A DNA stretch of 28,369 nt from Amanita rubescens. Lineage: Eukaryota; Basidiomycota; Agaricomycetes; Agaricales; Amanitaceae. A model generated the notes under the pieces. It had not been told where the DNA came from. It did not search any database and worked only from the letters and a program-made list of their open reading frames with translations. The number at the start of each line of letters is the position of its first letter. Within the stretch, counting starts at the first letter, position 1. The position numbers were made by a program, and so were the translations under genes. The stretch lies in the NCBI GenBank assembly GCA_015039365.1, contig WION01000616.1, positions 1 through 28,369 of the forward strand, written 5' to 3'. Shown here piece by piece: positions 18,129 to 28,369 of this stretch.

Positions 18129-19746
18129 TTACTTTTCTTTCTTTGCGTTACGTTTATGCTGCCCGCGCCGCGATTCTGTGGGATACTTGCATTCCAGTGA
18201 CCGTCGTAAACATTGGCTAGGGTAAGGAAATGGAGTGCCCACCATCAGCATCGACTATTTCGTAAACCAGGGGAAGAACTCACTTGCAAGAAGGGTCATC
18301 GCTCCCATCCTGTGGGCGCCCACACGCGATCTTACGTTCCCGGCAAAATAAGCATGCCAAATTCTGCTTCTTTTGCTCCGATCCACCCCTCTTCATCATG
18401 ATCGTCTTTAACACCCCTTTGTTCTGGCTACTCGGCGACAGCGTGTGTGACCGACGAGATTCAGTGGAAGACGAACGGGTCGAGGAGCCCCGAGAGGAGA
18501 AGTGTTTCCGTCGCGATAATTGTGGTGATCGATCCACAGTCTTGACTTGTGGAGGCGTCCATGCTTCGAAGGGGATAGACGCCTTGGACGGTGTGCATAA
18601 CAGCATCGCAGAGTCGTCCTTACAAGACTTGTTCGCTTGCTGATCGGGCGCCGGGGTCGAATTGAGTGGCTTAGTATCCTTAGTAGTCATTGAAGTGGGT
18701 ATAGATATAGACGGGGCCGACGATCCTGACGTCGTTGATTGCCGTACGGAGTTGAGAGTCTTGTAGTACGACGTTTGAGCGGACAGCTCAGAATAGGATG
18801 ACATTGGTGGACGTTCCGTATGAAGCGTCAGCCGGGCCATAGCAACACATCCTTCTTGGTCCTGGTCTTGGATCATGCGATCGTGATCTAACGTTACTCT
18901 AAATGAGATAGGCGTTCCAACGTGTTGGCCAAGACCGTTGCTCGTGGAGATATCGATATCCATCCCAGATGGCACGTGTGCATGATTGGGTTGGGATAAC
19001 TTTATGGTTGAGGCGAGTGATCGGGCTTAGTGGGAAGTCCAGAAGACAATAAGACTACTCACTGCATGATCCTTGGAGTATCCATGGACGTAAAGGCTGT
19101 TTGGTGTCAAATACCAGTCGTCACGAATAGTTTGGGTCAGGTGGGGGTACATCAGACAATGAGACGCAGCCAGTTGTTTGCAGTAACTTTCGGTGTGGTA
19201 ATAAGGTTCACTCCAGCCCGTGACATGTTCTGTGTATTCCGGAGGAGGATATTGGGGTACCGCAAAGTTGGGATCCATCTTCTGTTCCTCCAGGTCGTGC
19301 GTGCGAGTATTATTGATGGACTGCTCGGCAAAGCTTCCTTGCATGTCGACGGTGTATTCGGACTGTCGCAATGTTGAATCAGCTTTCGCAGCTCAAGGAG
19401 GAGATAATGCCGATGTTACCATCTTAATTGGATAGCTTTCCACCTGCTGGTGGGCATCAACAGACTGGTTGTACAAGATGCCGGTAACAGGATTATGCCC
19501 ATCATCGGTATGGTAACAGTGAGATTGACCATTAACGATGGTACCCGGCGATAATCGTCTGTCTGAATGTTCAAAGCCTTGCGGGGGCCTTGCGCTGCTG
19601 GGAGATAGCGAACCATGAACTGGGAATTCCTGCAACCTGCGCGCATCAGGTACGCTGTGCCTCTGGTGACCATAAGGGATTGCCACGGAGCCATAGCTTA
19701 TACATTCGTCCATGGGTGAGGTCAAATAGCTTGTGGAGAGCGCCAT
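18129..19746 (-). CDS. Zn2Cys6 zinc-cluster transcription factor with C-terminal DNA-binding domain
   Basis: Exons 19746-19420, 19362-19063, 18999-18284 and 18216-18129 join through GT-AG introns of 57, 62 and 67 bp to 476 residues. The start is the ATG at 19746-19744 (MALSTSYLTSP); upstream codons in frame lack an ATG. Residues 1-420 are low-complexity, rich in Ser, Thr, Pro and Gln, with PQYPPPEYTEHVTGW around 245 and a basic MMKRGGSEQKKQN stretch just before the cluster. The cluster itself (about 425-457) has six cysteines, C425, C428, C435, C447, C450 and C457, spaced CX2CX6CX11CX2CX6C, with ACLFCRERKIACGRP and NQCLRRSLECKYP; the fourth cysteine precedes the last intron. A basic tail (HKRNAKKEK) follows. 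Zn2Cys6 proteins are fungal nuclear regulators that usually bind CGG-type sites. Most carry the cluster at the N-terminus, so its C-terminal place is unusual. Target genes are unknown. The frame is intact. Confidence 0.85.
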
Positions 19747-19893
19747 CTTTCGCAGTCGACCAGGGCTAACGAGCAGCAAGCGACAGGATGAGAGCTTAGA
19801 CTCGTGACACAGGAAAGAAGGTTATCCAAAATATCGCCGTGTGGTACCTTGTACGTAAATACTACTATATTGATGTTCTACTAAGGCTGGACT

Positions 19894-19937
19894 CCTTACA
19901 TAAGAAACGTAATAACAGGTTGACTACTTATGTAAGG
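19894..19937. promoter_or_regulatory. 11-bp inverted repeat upstream of the zinc-cluster gene
   Basis: CCTTACATAAG (19894-19904) and CTTATGTAAGG (19927-19937) are perfect inverted copies with 22 bp between them. They lie about 150-190 bp upstream of the minus-strand ATG at 19746. They could be a protein-binding site in the promoter or a small fold-back remnant; a function is inference only. Confidence 0.45.
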
Positions 19938-20531
19938 GACGATTGTTTGGCACCGATCGATTGATCCACGACAGTTCCAGTTGCGTGCGGATGCCTCTCT
20001 TGCGATCCCCTCTCTACGTCGCAACTTTAAATGTCCAATGTTGTACAGTTAGAATATGTCAAACATACTTTGCTTGAATCTGCCACTGTGGGGTTATCGG
20101 TACTATTACTCAACAAACGCTACGCCGCCACAAGCGCAAATAGTTGAGTTGTGTCCCGAGGACAGCCTGGGAGAAAGGTAGGAAAAAACGGGTCCATGGG
20201 TCACGATCTGGACCGCGTGCGTTTCAAGATAACTTAAATTGGATTGGACAATGGTAAAAATCATACGATAAGCACTAAAATGAGCCACAAACTAAGATAC
20301 GATACCCCTGCCATCCCTCTTCGTACCTTTTTCGCTGGCGAGCAAGGCCCTGCATTGTGACTACGTGTGACGGCCAGCCTGACATGCCCATACGGTTTGT
20401 AGAAGCACTTTGCTCCCCAGCAGGCCCACGGCCATTTGCCGTGTAGCGGCCCAAGTGTCACAGTCATGTGGACGCTTGTGGATCCAAGGATTGCTAGTTG
20501 GCAAATGCAATCGCCTAAATCAAGGAGATCT
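19938..20531. other. Region without a recognisable gene, left flank of the MULE insertion
   Basis: Intergenic sequence between the zinc-cluster gene and the transposon. It continues after the element at 24605; nothing coding was recognised across the rejoined flanks. Confidence 0.5.
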
Positions 20532-20541
20532 ATATCCGAGA
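20532..20541 (+). repeat. Target-site duplication, left (10 bp)
   Basis: ATATCCGAGA directly precedes the left terminal inverted repeat and is identical to 24595-24604. Confidence 0.93.
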
Positions 20542-20596
20542 AGTGAACGCTATTCACCCACGACTTTTTACGCATCAAGTGAGTCGGCAAATTCCG
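20542..20596 (+). repeat. MULE terminal inverted repeat, left
   Basis: The first 55 bp match the reverse complement of 24540-24594 at 51 positions. Similarity continues for another ~20 bp in the TCCAAGTCGTCCAAG motif after a short gap. Confidence 0.92.
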
Positions 20597-20928
20597 ACAG
20601 GGCCTTCCAAGTCGTCCAAGTCGCCCAAATGCAAGACTCTGCGCAACGCTACTCCACAAGGTCGCCAACCTTTTTTTCCTGGCGGTATACGCAACCGTAT
20701 CCGACATGCCATCAGTTGAAGTTGGTGGGTCGAATGAGGTGGAGATTGACGACGTCGTACCAGGTGGCTCGGTCTTCTCGGCGTTTCACTTGACTTGGGT
20801 GAGATTGATGATCGCTCGACGCTAATATGTCTGAATCTTCGGTTGCGCGCACATCGTTGATAATTGATTCTAGTACCTGATAGGGACACAAGCCATAGAC
20901 AGGCATCTATGCCCTACTACGTCAATAT

Positions 20929-23900
20929 TCAGCTAAGTTCCTCAGTTCTCAACTGATAACCCATTGTGTTTCTCATCCTTCTATTCGCAGTGCGATCGCC
21001 AGCTTTACCCCACGTATTATCACGAGTCCTCCCTGTCTCAGTCCGAAGAATGTCTGCAACAAAGTGACGAACGTCACGTCCAAGGTCTCGGTCTCGCACG
21101 GACTTCATCCAAACCCGGTTACGGTATTTCAATTGTTCTTCAATCATGTCAGCTGCCCTCCGGAAATCATTAGCACGATCTTGGAGATCGCGAGCAAGCC
21201 GATCCAGCTGTAGAAAATCAGGGATAGGCCTTCGGGCATATCAGAGTACGTACCTCCTCTTCTTCACCTTCACTTCCATATGCTAATGGTGATGAACCAC
21301 GAATAGTGACTGCGTCTTGAACGCTTTTACTGGTAGTTGGTGATGATGGTAGATCCAAAGTGAGATCTATGACCATCTTATTATTCGCGGGGGAGGTTAC
21401 TAATCTTCGTTTTGCAGGGACATGGGTATCGTCATCGGATTGCTCGTCTATGTTGACTGACAGCCGCCGTTTCACGTTCACTATGGATTCCGACGCTTCC
21501 ACGCCGTCAACTATTTGATGTCAGCGACATATAAACCTGTGTCGGACACAATTTACGATACCTATATGATCATCACCATCTGAAATGGTGCCAGACTCCC
21601 ATGATAAGGCTGATGCCGGTAAGTTACTATTACCTTTTGCGATAAGAGACGGATGCTGATAGATTGGCTTTACACGCCTGCGAATCACTTCACGCCAAAA
21701 ACGCGCAGGAAGTGGCTCGACTGCTTGTACAAGGTGCTTGCACAGATGATGGCGGTCGTATTTTTGTCGGCCGCAGGTACAAGTCCAATCGGCCACATTC
21801 GTAATGTACTGTCGACCACTTACCTGTGCTTGTTCAAGCTTTTTCCATGCGGCTTTGAAATATTTTTGGTACGTTGTTAATTGCTTTGACCTGCCCAGTC
21901 GGAAATGATCCTCGAGAATCTCCGCACGTGCTATATATGCTGGGGTAACTTTGTATATCAAAATCCATACAAGGTGGTCCAAACGAGGGTGAACGAAACG
22001 ATGTAAGTGGTCGTGCTTCAATTGTCTCCAGAAGTTCTCGACATTCATAGTTGTCCGCAGCCGAGAAATGTATGGCGTCGTTGATCGTGCCCATAGTCGC
22101 CACATCTTTGGTGAGTACCAACAAGCCCACAGATAACCCCATACTTCCTGTAGCCCACGTATGTAACAAAACTGATACATCTCATAGACGGAATTGCGCT
22201 GGATCTCTTCAGCAGTCTGGCAGGAGCCAATGCGCTCAGGAAATATGGGGTGCAGGCAAAAGTGGTGGGTAAACAGGTGGAGGATCTGGCGACGATGAGC
22301 GGCTGGGCAAAACACATAGTCGGGATTTGCAGACAAGATTTCGCCAGCATCTAGTAGCCAGTCGGGTGCGTCTTCGGTTTCATGTTCAACATCATTGTGT
22401 AAGTATTGATCCACCCGTTTCAGGAGTTCTCCGTCATCATCGTCATCATCCAAGTTGTCAAGGGGAGGGCCCAGGCATTCGGCATTGGCTGCATTCACGA
22501 GTGCATCACTTGGCTCATTGTGGACCTGCCTGGGTGGAAGGGGAATGATGGAGCGTACGATACCGTTGAGACGGGTGGTCAGACGTGGTCCGGTCTCCTT
22601 TGGCTGAGGGGCGGTGTTTTGAGTTACCCCTTGCAGTTGGACAGTAAGTCGGGGAAGCATTGTTGTCATGGTGGTCATGATCTAATAAAACATATATAGG
22701 ATATACTATGATCATGGAGTTTTGGAGTACATACCTGTTGTCCTTTAGCTTGTGCAGATGGGACAAATGCTTCATCTATCCAATTGAACTCCTTCTTTGC
22801 CTCAAGAGCATCATAGTACTTGGGACGCCGTCGTAAAACTGAGAGCCGTGTCTTGACAGCCCATAAACAATGCCAAAAGCAAAGCTGATGCTTTGCCTCT
22901 GGGTATACAGCCAAGAAAGCATTAATCTCAGACAAGTCTTTGTCAGTCAATGTGATCAAAGCATGAAGCTTCCACGTATCCTTGACATATGAGAGAAGGT
23001 CCCTCAGGTACCGTTCTTTCCCACCTGCCTCAGTATCACCTGAAGATTGGATCAACAGGTATCCAAGAGGACAACCAGAGCCATAAGTCTCGCCAAGAAG
23101 GGCATAAACTTCAAAACGACTCTTGTTTGTGTTCCCTAGTAAGCTTAAGTTAGGAATAAATGCAGAGATTTATAAAAGAACACCATACAGGCAGAGTCCA
23201 AAGATATCTCTCTGATCCGGCCACCCCACTGGCGCAACACCTCCTTCAGCACAAAGGCAATTGCAACAAACCCTGGCTCATCATGTAAAGGAACAGGCAT
23301 GACAGTATACAAACCATGAGCCTGATCCTGAGGGCTTGATGCTTCCTTGATCAAAATCTTTGCTGACTTGACCTTGTCTTCATCCCGTTTCCAGTTTTTG
23401 CTTACATGTTCAGACCAGAGGTTATATATTGTCTTTTGGGAAAATTTTGGTTGGGGATGCATCTGAAGAACCTCATCCCATAGCTTAAAAGATGATGATC
23501 ATTTGAACTTCAATAAGCACCAGAGGCAGGGCCTTACCTGTTGTGGTGTCATGTTGAGGTTCTTAAGAACAAAGTCTTGGATGTCTTTGGGTACGTCAAT
23601 ATTCCAGTATGGAATATGATCATCCCTGTGTATCAGCTTCACAAACACAACAGGGTTACTGGGAGACAGTATTGCAATTTGAAGTCGGCCATGACAGTCA
23701 AACACATCCATTGACTCCTTGTCACACTGCTTTGCGCCCTCCCGTTGCACCTTTTGAGGCTTCTTCTGCCGATCTGCTGCTTGGGAACAGGAATAAACAA
23801 AATGAGAGAACTCAGTTCTCTGCGAGTCGTATCAGGTATGATATCTAAATCGGGTACTTAGATCATGTCATGGTGAGGTAAAAGGCACGTACATAAACCG

Positions 23901-24335
23901 GTACTTCAACTCCTCACCGATACGTTTGACAAGCTCATCAGCCTTCTCCTGTGGTGTATTCCCTTCTAAAGCTGTGATGTCGACATTTGCCTCCAATGAT
24001 AGAATGTGGGAGGCAGAACTGAGCGATGCGAGGAACACGTCCAGCGACAGATTGGAAAGATCACGGCAACCCTGCCGGTCTTCGTCCTCGGGATCTGCCC
24101 CTGTATCAACCTGTGGTGGCTGGTTTTCCTTATCGGATTTAGCTGCTTTCCTCTTCGCATACACATTGGCGAGCCGTTGGGAACAATCGCTGCATGTCTT
24201 GGCATATCTGGAGCGTGTCTGTGTGAATTCGGCCGCATTCAGAGGCTTAGTCTTCTGGCATGTGCCACATTTCTGTGTGGGATGGCCAAGGTGTGCAGGC
24301 ATGCCAGGGGCCGAACCGAGGATTTGGCTAAGCAT
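20929..24335 (-). CDS. MULE transposase (DDE/RNase H fold with SWIM zinc finger)
   Basis: Seven exons on the minus strand: 24335-23893, 23817-23538, 23483-23189, 23135-22735, 22681-21562, 21510-21254 and 21207-20929. The introns are 46-75 bp, and the spliced frame is open for about 1024 residues. N-terminus: a possible zinc knuckle, C23-G-T-C26 and C48-S-D-C51. Then the conserved MULE N-terminal part (AADRQKKPQK, DVFDCHGRLQI, HIPYWNIDVP, residues 160-235). Catalytic core: first Asp in EISLDSAW (about D337), second in ITLTDKDLSEINAF (about D404), the family CxxH in LCFWHC (C425, H428) and the likely catalytic Glu in TTMNVENFW (about E688). SWIM finger: CTCGRQKYDRHHLCKH (C774, C776, C787, H789). 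Residues 545-560 form an acidic run. The C-terminus (LDRLARDLQDR, MIEEQLKYRNRVWMKSVRD) looks helical. It would cut and insert the element by its inverted repeats. Alternative in-frame starts downstream of 24335 are possible. Confidence 0.9.
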
Positions 24336-24539
24336 CTAGATCTGAGAAGACGAGAAGCACGCCCAAAAAGGCAGGTATGGTAGCCTAACTTGGTTCGCAT
24401 TCCTGCGCTTAGGTATACTATGGCATTCAATACATTCCAGGTTCACACCGATGACTTTTACAACGATGTGCTATCCCTTCACCTCGTACATCATCTCGCA
24501 TCCACCTCATTAACCGTGCTAAGTCTTGGACGACTTGGA

Positions 24540-24594
24540 CGGAATTTGCCAACTCACGTGATGCGTAAAAAGTCATGGGTGGATAGCGTTCACT
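24540..24594 (-). repeat. MULE terminal inverted repeat, right
   Basis: Reverse complement starts AGTGAACGCTATCCACCC and matches the left end at 51 of 55 positions. Confidence 0.92.
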
Positions 24595-24604
24595 ATATCC
24601 GAGA
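24595..24604 (+). repeat. Target-site duplication, right (10 bp)
   Basis: ATATCCGAGA directly follows the right terminal inverted repeat, identical to 20532-20541. Confidence 0.93.
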
Positions 24605-25461
24605 TCATGACAAGAGCCTTAAAGTGCTCTATTTATGTCGGTCGTGATGGAAGTGACGTCAATATTCATCTCCCCAAAATCTTGAAACACAAAGTGGATG
24701 GGACAACTTTTTTGTCACCCTTTTGGCCCTGTGGTGGCGCTGACGATACCTAAATCTGAGCAATTCTCAAGGAATACAATGAATCGATCTTCATTCATGT
24801 ATAGGGGTGACTACCGCCGCCCCAACTTGCCTACTCAATACGATGAGACGACCCACCTAACATGGCACCACCTTCTCGTCTGCTCCAGCTGTTACGCTAG
24901 CACCTATACCCCCCCTGCTTGCACCTTTCGATAATGAGAGCAGCTCCAAGCATCCAGGCGTGCGCTCGTTAACGCTTCGTCGTTAACAATGAATCTGATG
25001 AGCAAAGAAATGCATTCTTGCAGTTGAAATGCAATAAATAGAGAAGAGAGGAGAGGGACAGATCTGACGCGATGGATAGATATTCTTGTTGACTAAGATG
25101 CCATCACTCATCGTCGCTTGAATCCCAAATTGATGTTTATAATGGTTTGAATCAAATGTATTTAAGCACTGACAGTGGAGGTCGTAATTCTTCTTCAATT
25201 TCAATTATGTGCAGTGATATATCAGATGGCGAAGATGGAGCCTGGCAGTATGGGTCATCACGCCCAGTGAAAAGTCCCTCTATTACGGACGATTTGTTTC
25301 TATGTACATCAATTTGTAGTGATAATAAATAGAACGTGCTCGATTATCGGCCGTTGTCAAAAAGATTGCGTGGGAGCGCCTATATTAAGAAATCGTTCGT
25401 AATCAATTGAGCGCGATGATAATCGGCAGATCGATTACCGACTCCACAACCACGCATCCGA
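24605..25461. other. Region between the two transposons, no clear gene
   Basis: AT-richer than the left half of the window. An open stretch of 61 codons (25147-25332, plus) begins MNQMYLSTDSGG and is acidic, but has no splice or domain support. The left end of the Tnp2-type element probably lies here, but no terminal CACTA-like motif with a partner can be identified because the right end is outside the window. Confidence 0.45.
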
Positions 25462-25514
25462 GTAAGTTGCCCTTAGTTGGGGCTTTAAATGGATGCTGCT
25501 AACTTTGCTATACA
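25462..25514 (+). other. Probable intron upstream of the Tnp2 transposase start
   Basis: GTAAGTTG at 25462 and TATACAG ending at 25514 define a 53-bp intron, the common size here. It either lies in the 5' leader or separates a first coding exon (about 25416-25461, 15 codons plus one base) from the rest. Joining the two keeps the frame, which favours a coding exon. Confidence 0.5.
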
Positions 25515-25517
25515 GAA

Positions 25518-28319
25518 ATGCGACGTAGAGAGCCTACAGAAGAATCACAGAGGCGTGCAATTCGAAGGAGAATTGCAGCTGTTGATGAAAGTGCACAGTT
25601 CAGTGCATTCCTGGCCCAGCGCAGCATGGAGGAGGCACAGCAGTCTAATGCTATGGATACAGAAGACACTGGGCTTGGTGCCAGTGATGGTGGTAGTGTT
25701 CACAGCACACAGGTGAGTCTATGAGGTTTCTATTCCTGCTTGCTGATCTAACTGTTGCTCTTCTAGGCTCATGGCATTAATGCAGAGCCTATAATGTCTG
25801 AAAATGATCCTTCCTCTTATCCAGATGTGGTGGATAGTGTTCATCCCTCTTCAGCATGTCAAGATAGTCCATCTCCTTTTCCATTGCCTCAGGATAATTC
25901 TCCCCCTTCACCAGTGCATCAGAATGATCCCCATCCATCTGGATCATCCCAGAGTAGTAATACACAGCAGCCTCCAGCATCTCAGAATGACTCAGAGCAG
26001 ACTTCATTGCCTGAGATTGATGAAATTAGAATCCCAGAGCTTGATGCAGATACTAGTACACTTGGGCTTAATTCTCAGATGAGTGACATTCAAATAGCTG
26101 CTCAGTTCATTAATGAACTGAAGAATGCCACTCTGGAGCATACTGGGATGGATCCAGAAGACATAGAGCATCTGCGCAGTGCACCATCCCATTTTTCATT
26201 TGATGTGCATGATCCTGACTTTATATTCTCACTGCGCACATTTATGGCTGTCTCAAATGCATCTCAGGCCACATACAATGCTTTCCGTGATGCAACACTG
26301 GAGCGACATCCTACAGACCCATTTCTGTCATATGACCAGGTCAAGAGGCGTATTGAACAACTTAGTGGTGTTGTTCCAATCATGCATGATATGTGTGTTG
26401 ACACATGTGCTGCCTTCACAGGTCCCTTCAAGAATCTCAATGCATGTCCTATATGTCAAGAGCCTCGCTATCACCAAGGCACCCTCACACCTCGTAGGCA
26501 GTTTAGCACCATTCCAATTGGCCCTGTCATTCAGAGTTTGTATGGCTCTCCTGAGAGTGCCTCACGAATGCACCATCGTGCTAACAGGACAAAAGAGATT
26601 CTTGATTCTTATGTTGCAAATGGGAACAAAATTCTTGTATATGATGATGTCTACTGTGGATCTGACTACCTCAAGGCAGTTATGGAGGGAAGGATAAAAC
26701 CTGATGATGTTATGATTCAGATATCACTTGATGGTGCTCAATTGTTTCGAAACAAGCAGTCAGACTGCTGGATGTATATCTATATCTTTCATAACCTATC
26801 CCCAGACCATCGTTACAAGAAGGAGTATGTCATTCCAGGGGGGTTTATTCCAGGGCCTAATAATCCCAAAGATCTTGATTCATTTATATTCCCTGGTCTA
26901 CAGCACCTTGCAGCCCTGCAGAATGAAGGTCTTCGCATATGGGATGCTTCTAAAAATGGGTATATTGAGAAAAGCAGTGTGTTTCTTGCCTTTAACACTG
27001 CAGATAGTCCAGCAATGGCTAAAATTGCTGGAATGGTGGGGCATGCTGGCAAATATGGTTGTAGGCTTTACTGTGGTCTTCCTGGAAGACGGCATGCAGG
27101 TGATGGTCACTACTATCCTGTGATGTTGAAGCCACTCAATTATAATGTGAATGGATGTGACCATGGCAATGTTACCTTTCGTCAACTTCATGACTATCGT
27201 ATGGGGGTTGTTAATCGCTACAAAGCAAACCTTTCTTTGCTTATACAGTCCAGTAACCAAGCACAATATAATAACAACAGACTTCAGACTGGTTTATGCA
27301 AACCAACCATCTACAGTGGCATCCCATGTTCACTTGGAGTTCCAAACATATTTGTCCTTGACATTATGCATCTGGTTTCACTGAATGATCCTGATTTACT
27401 TCTTGGACTTTGGAGAGGCAAACTTAAAAGCTATGGTGAGGATGATAAGGCTACGAAGTGGAACTGGGCTGCTCTCATGAATAACAATATCTGGGGAGCA
27501 CATGGTAAAACTGTGGCCATGTGCACATCTTTCCTCCCATCTTCATTTGATCGGGCACCTCGTAATCCTGCTGAGAAGATCAACTCTGGTTACAAGGCAT
27601 GGGAGTATCTCCTTTATATTTTTGGACTTGGTCCAGCTCTTCTCATGTATATTTTACCTGGGCCATATTGGACAAACTATTGCAAACTTGTGCATGGTAT
27701 CCAGCTGCTTCAACAGCGTTCCATTACAGCTGATCAAATCAAGGAGGGCACTCTGCTGTTACATGAGTTTGTTCGAGAATTTGAAGAGCTTTATTATGAC
27801 TGCAATCCTGATCGTATTCATTTTGTGAGGCAAAGCATTCATCTTCTTACACATATTGGTCCAGAGATCATTCGAGCTGGCCCCTTGGCATGCTATGCTC
27901 AGTGGACAATGGAGACAGCCATAGGCAGCCTTGGTGAAGAGATTCGACAGCCACAGGATCCTTATAGTAATATTGCACAACGAGGAATATTGCGTGCCCA
28001 GCTGAATGCCATTCATTCCATGTTACCTAACCTCTCCCTCAAGCCAAAGAAGGTGATTCCAAGTGGAGAAATTGAATTGGGAGATGGATACATCCTTTTA
28101 CATACCACTGATGATGTCCTTCGAGATGTATCACCCCCTGAAGCTGAAGCAATTCTGGCATTTTGGTCTAAAAATGGATGGCCCAACAAAGATAACTGGC
28201 CTAAGGCAGTAAAGAGATGGGGTCGTTTACATCTTCCCAATGGGCAAATTGCACGTTCCTCTTGGGTAGAGTCAAGATCAAAGAGAAACCTGCGCAGGAC
28301 AACAATAGTAAAGGCATGA
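25518..28319 (+). CDS. Tnp2-type (CACTA/EnSpm superfamily) transposase
   Basis: Exons 25518-25712 and 25767-28319 join in phase 0 over a 54-bp intron (GTGAGT to TTCTAG), giving 915 residues with no interruption. Residues 75-150 are a Ser/Pro/Asp-rich linker with repeated QNDP/QDSPSP motifs. A cysteine block (CVDTCAAFTG, ACPICQEPRY, about 275-300) precedes the core. The Tnp2 signature is DDVMIQISLDGAQLFRNK with D387 as the likely first catalytic Asp, followed by SDCWMYIYIFHNLSPDHRYK, VIPGGFIPGPNNPKDLDSF and IAGMVGHAGKYGCRLYCGLP. Later blocks, LGVPNIFVLDIMHLVSLNDP and FVRQSIHLLTHIGPEIIRAG, are also family-like. An in-frame upstream exon is possible: ATG near 25416 reads MIIGRSITDSTTTHP up to a GTAAGT donor at 25462, and the AG at 25513-25514 joins in frame to this ATG. 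Codon use is more AT-rich than in the pseudogene region. Confidence 0.88.
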
Positions 28320-28369
28320 TTTAATTTTTACTTGCAATATATTAAGCTAACCTAAAACAGTTGTCTAAT

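Larger units (their letters stand above)
20542..24594 (-). mobile_element. Complete Mutator-like (MULE) DNA transposon, 4053 bp
   Basis: Bounded by terminal inverted repeats beginning AGTGAACGCTAT on both ends and flanked by a perfect 10-bp duplication, ATATCCGAGA. Inside is one transposase gene on the minus strand (20929-24335) with no stop or frameshift. Subterminal regions contain repeats of the type AAGTCGTCCAAGTC on both sides (about 20609-20628 and 24522-24540). TSD length and the transposase family both fit Mutator elements, which duplicate 8-11 bp on insertion. With the two ends about 93% identical and the gene open, the insertion looks young and possibly autonomous. Confidence 0.93.

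Noticed and set aside
19030..19377. Plus-strand open frame of 115 codons.
   Set aside because: Antisense shadow of exon 2 of the zinc-cluster gene, which has proper splice sites and frame continuity.
26179..27123. Long open frames overlapping the Tnp2 transposase in other frames and on the minus strand.
   Set aside because: They are shadows of the 841-codon exon and lack domains of their own.
1..28369. tRNA genes, rRNA, CRISPR arrays, telomere repeats, LTR retrotransposons.
   Set aside because: No cloverleaf-like B box with matching arms, no regularly spaced identical repeats, no reverse transcriptase or integrase motifs, and no long direct terminal repeats were seen by eye.

Overview
The window is nuclear DNA of a filamentous basidiomycete, most likely an Agaricomycete. 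The evidence is the many 45-75 bp GT-AG introns, a member of the large fungal multi-pass membrane family, an HNH nuclease of the kind seen in mushroom genomes, and two fungal DNA-transposon families (a Mutator-like element and a Tnp2/CACTA-type element). No rRNA, tRNA or CRISPR array was seen.

Layout. 1-991 (minus): decayed HNH-nuclease gene running off the left edge. 1305-2046 (plus): intact four-exon gene for a small secreted protein. 2700-4264 (plus): remnant of a conserved-looking multi-exon gene, broken by frameshifts and a stop. 4265-6090: mostly empty, with one ~90 bp direct repeat pair. 6094-7217 (plus): intact five-exon multi-pass membrane protein. 7755-16640: a pseudogene graveyard. 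All identified remnants are on the minus strand and keep their introns: RSM23/mS29 (DAP3), a KAR3-type kinesin-14 motor, and two copies of the EXO70 5' half. A flanking segment from just upstream of EXO70 occurs three times. Between the EXO70 copies lies hairpin-dense DNA (13879-15207) with two diverged copies of one multi-hairpin element. 16642-17067 (plus): two-exon C-terminal fragment of an unknown gene. 18129-19746 (minus): intact four-exon protein with a C-terminal Zn2Cys6 zinc cluster. 20542-24594: complete Mutator-like transposon with terminal inverted repeats, a 10-bp target-site duplication and an open seven-exon transposase of about 1024 residues. 25518-28319 (plus): open Tnp2-type transposase of about 915 residues, with its 3' side cut by the window end.

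Interpretation. The three apparently intact host genes share no pathway and stand among decayed copies and transposons, as in an accessory, repeat-rich fungal region. Because the pseudogenes keep introns, they arose by DNA duplication, not retrocopying. The two most interesting points are the duplicated hairpin array, whose stem spacing is conserved although its sequence has diverged, and the cluster of unrelated housekeeping-gene fragments in one orientation. All gene calls come from reading the sequence by eye; homology statements are recognition of family motifs, not database results.
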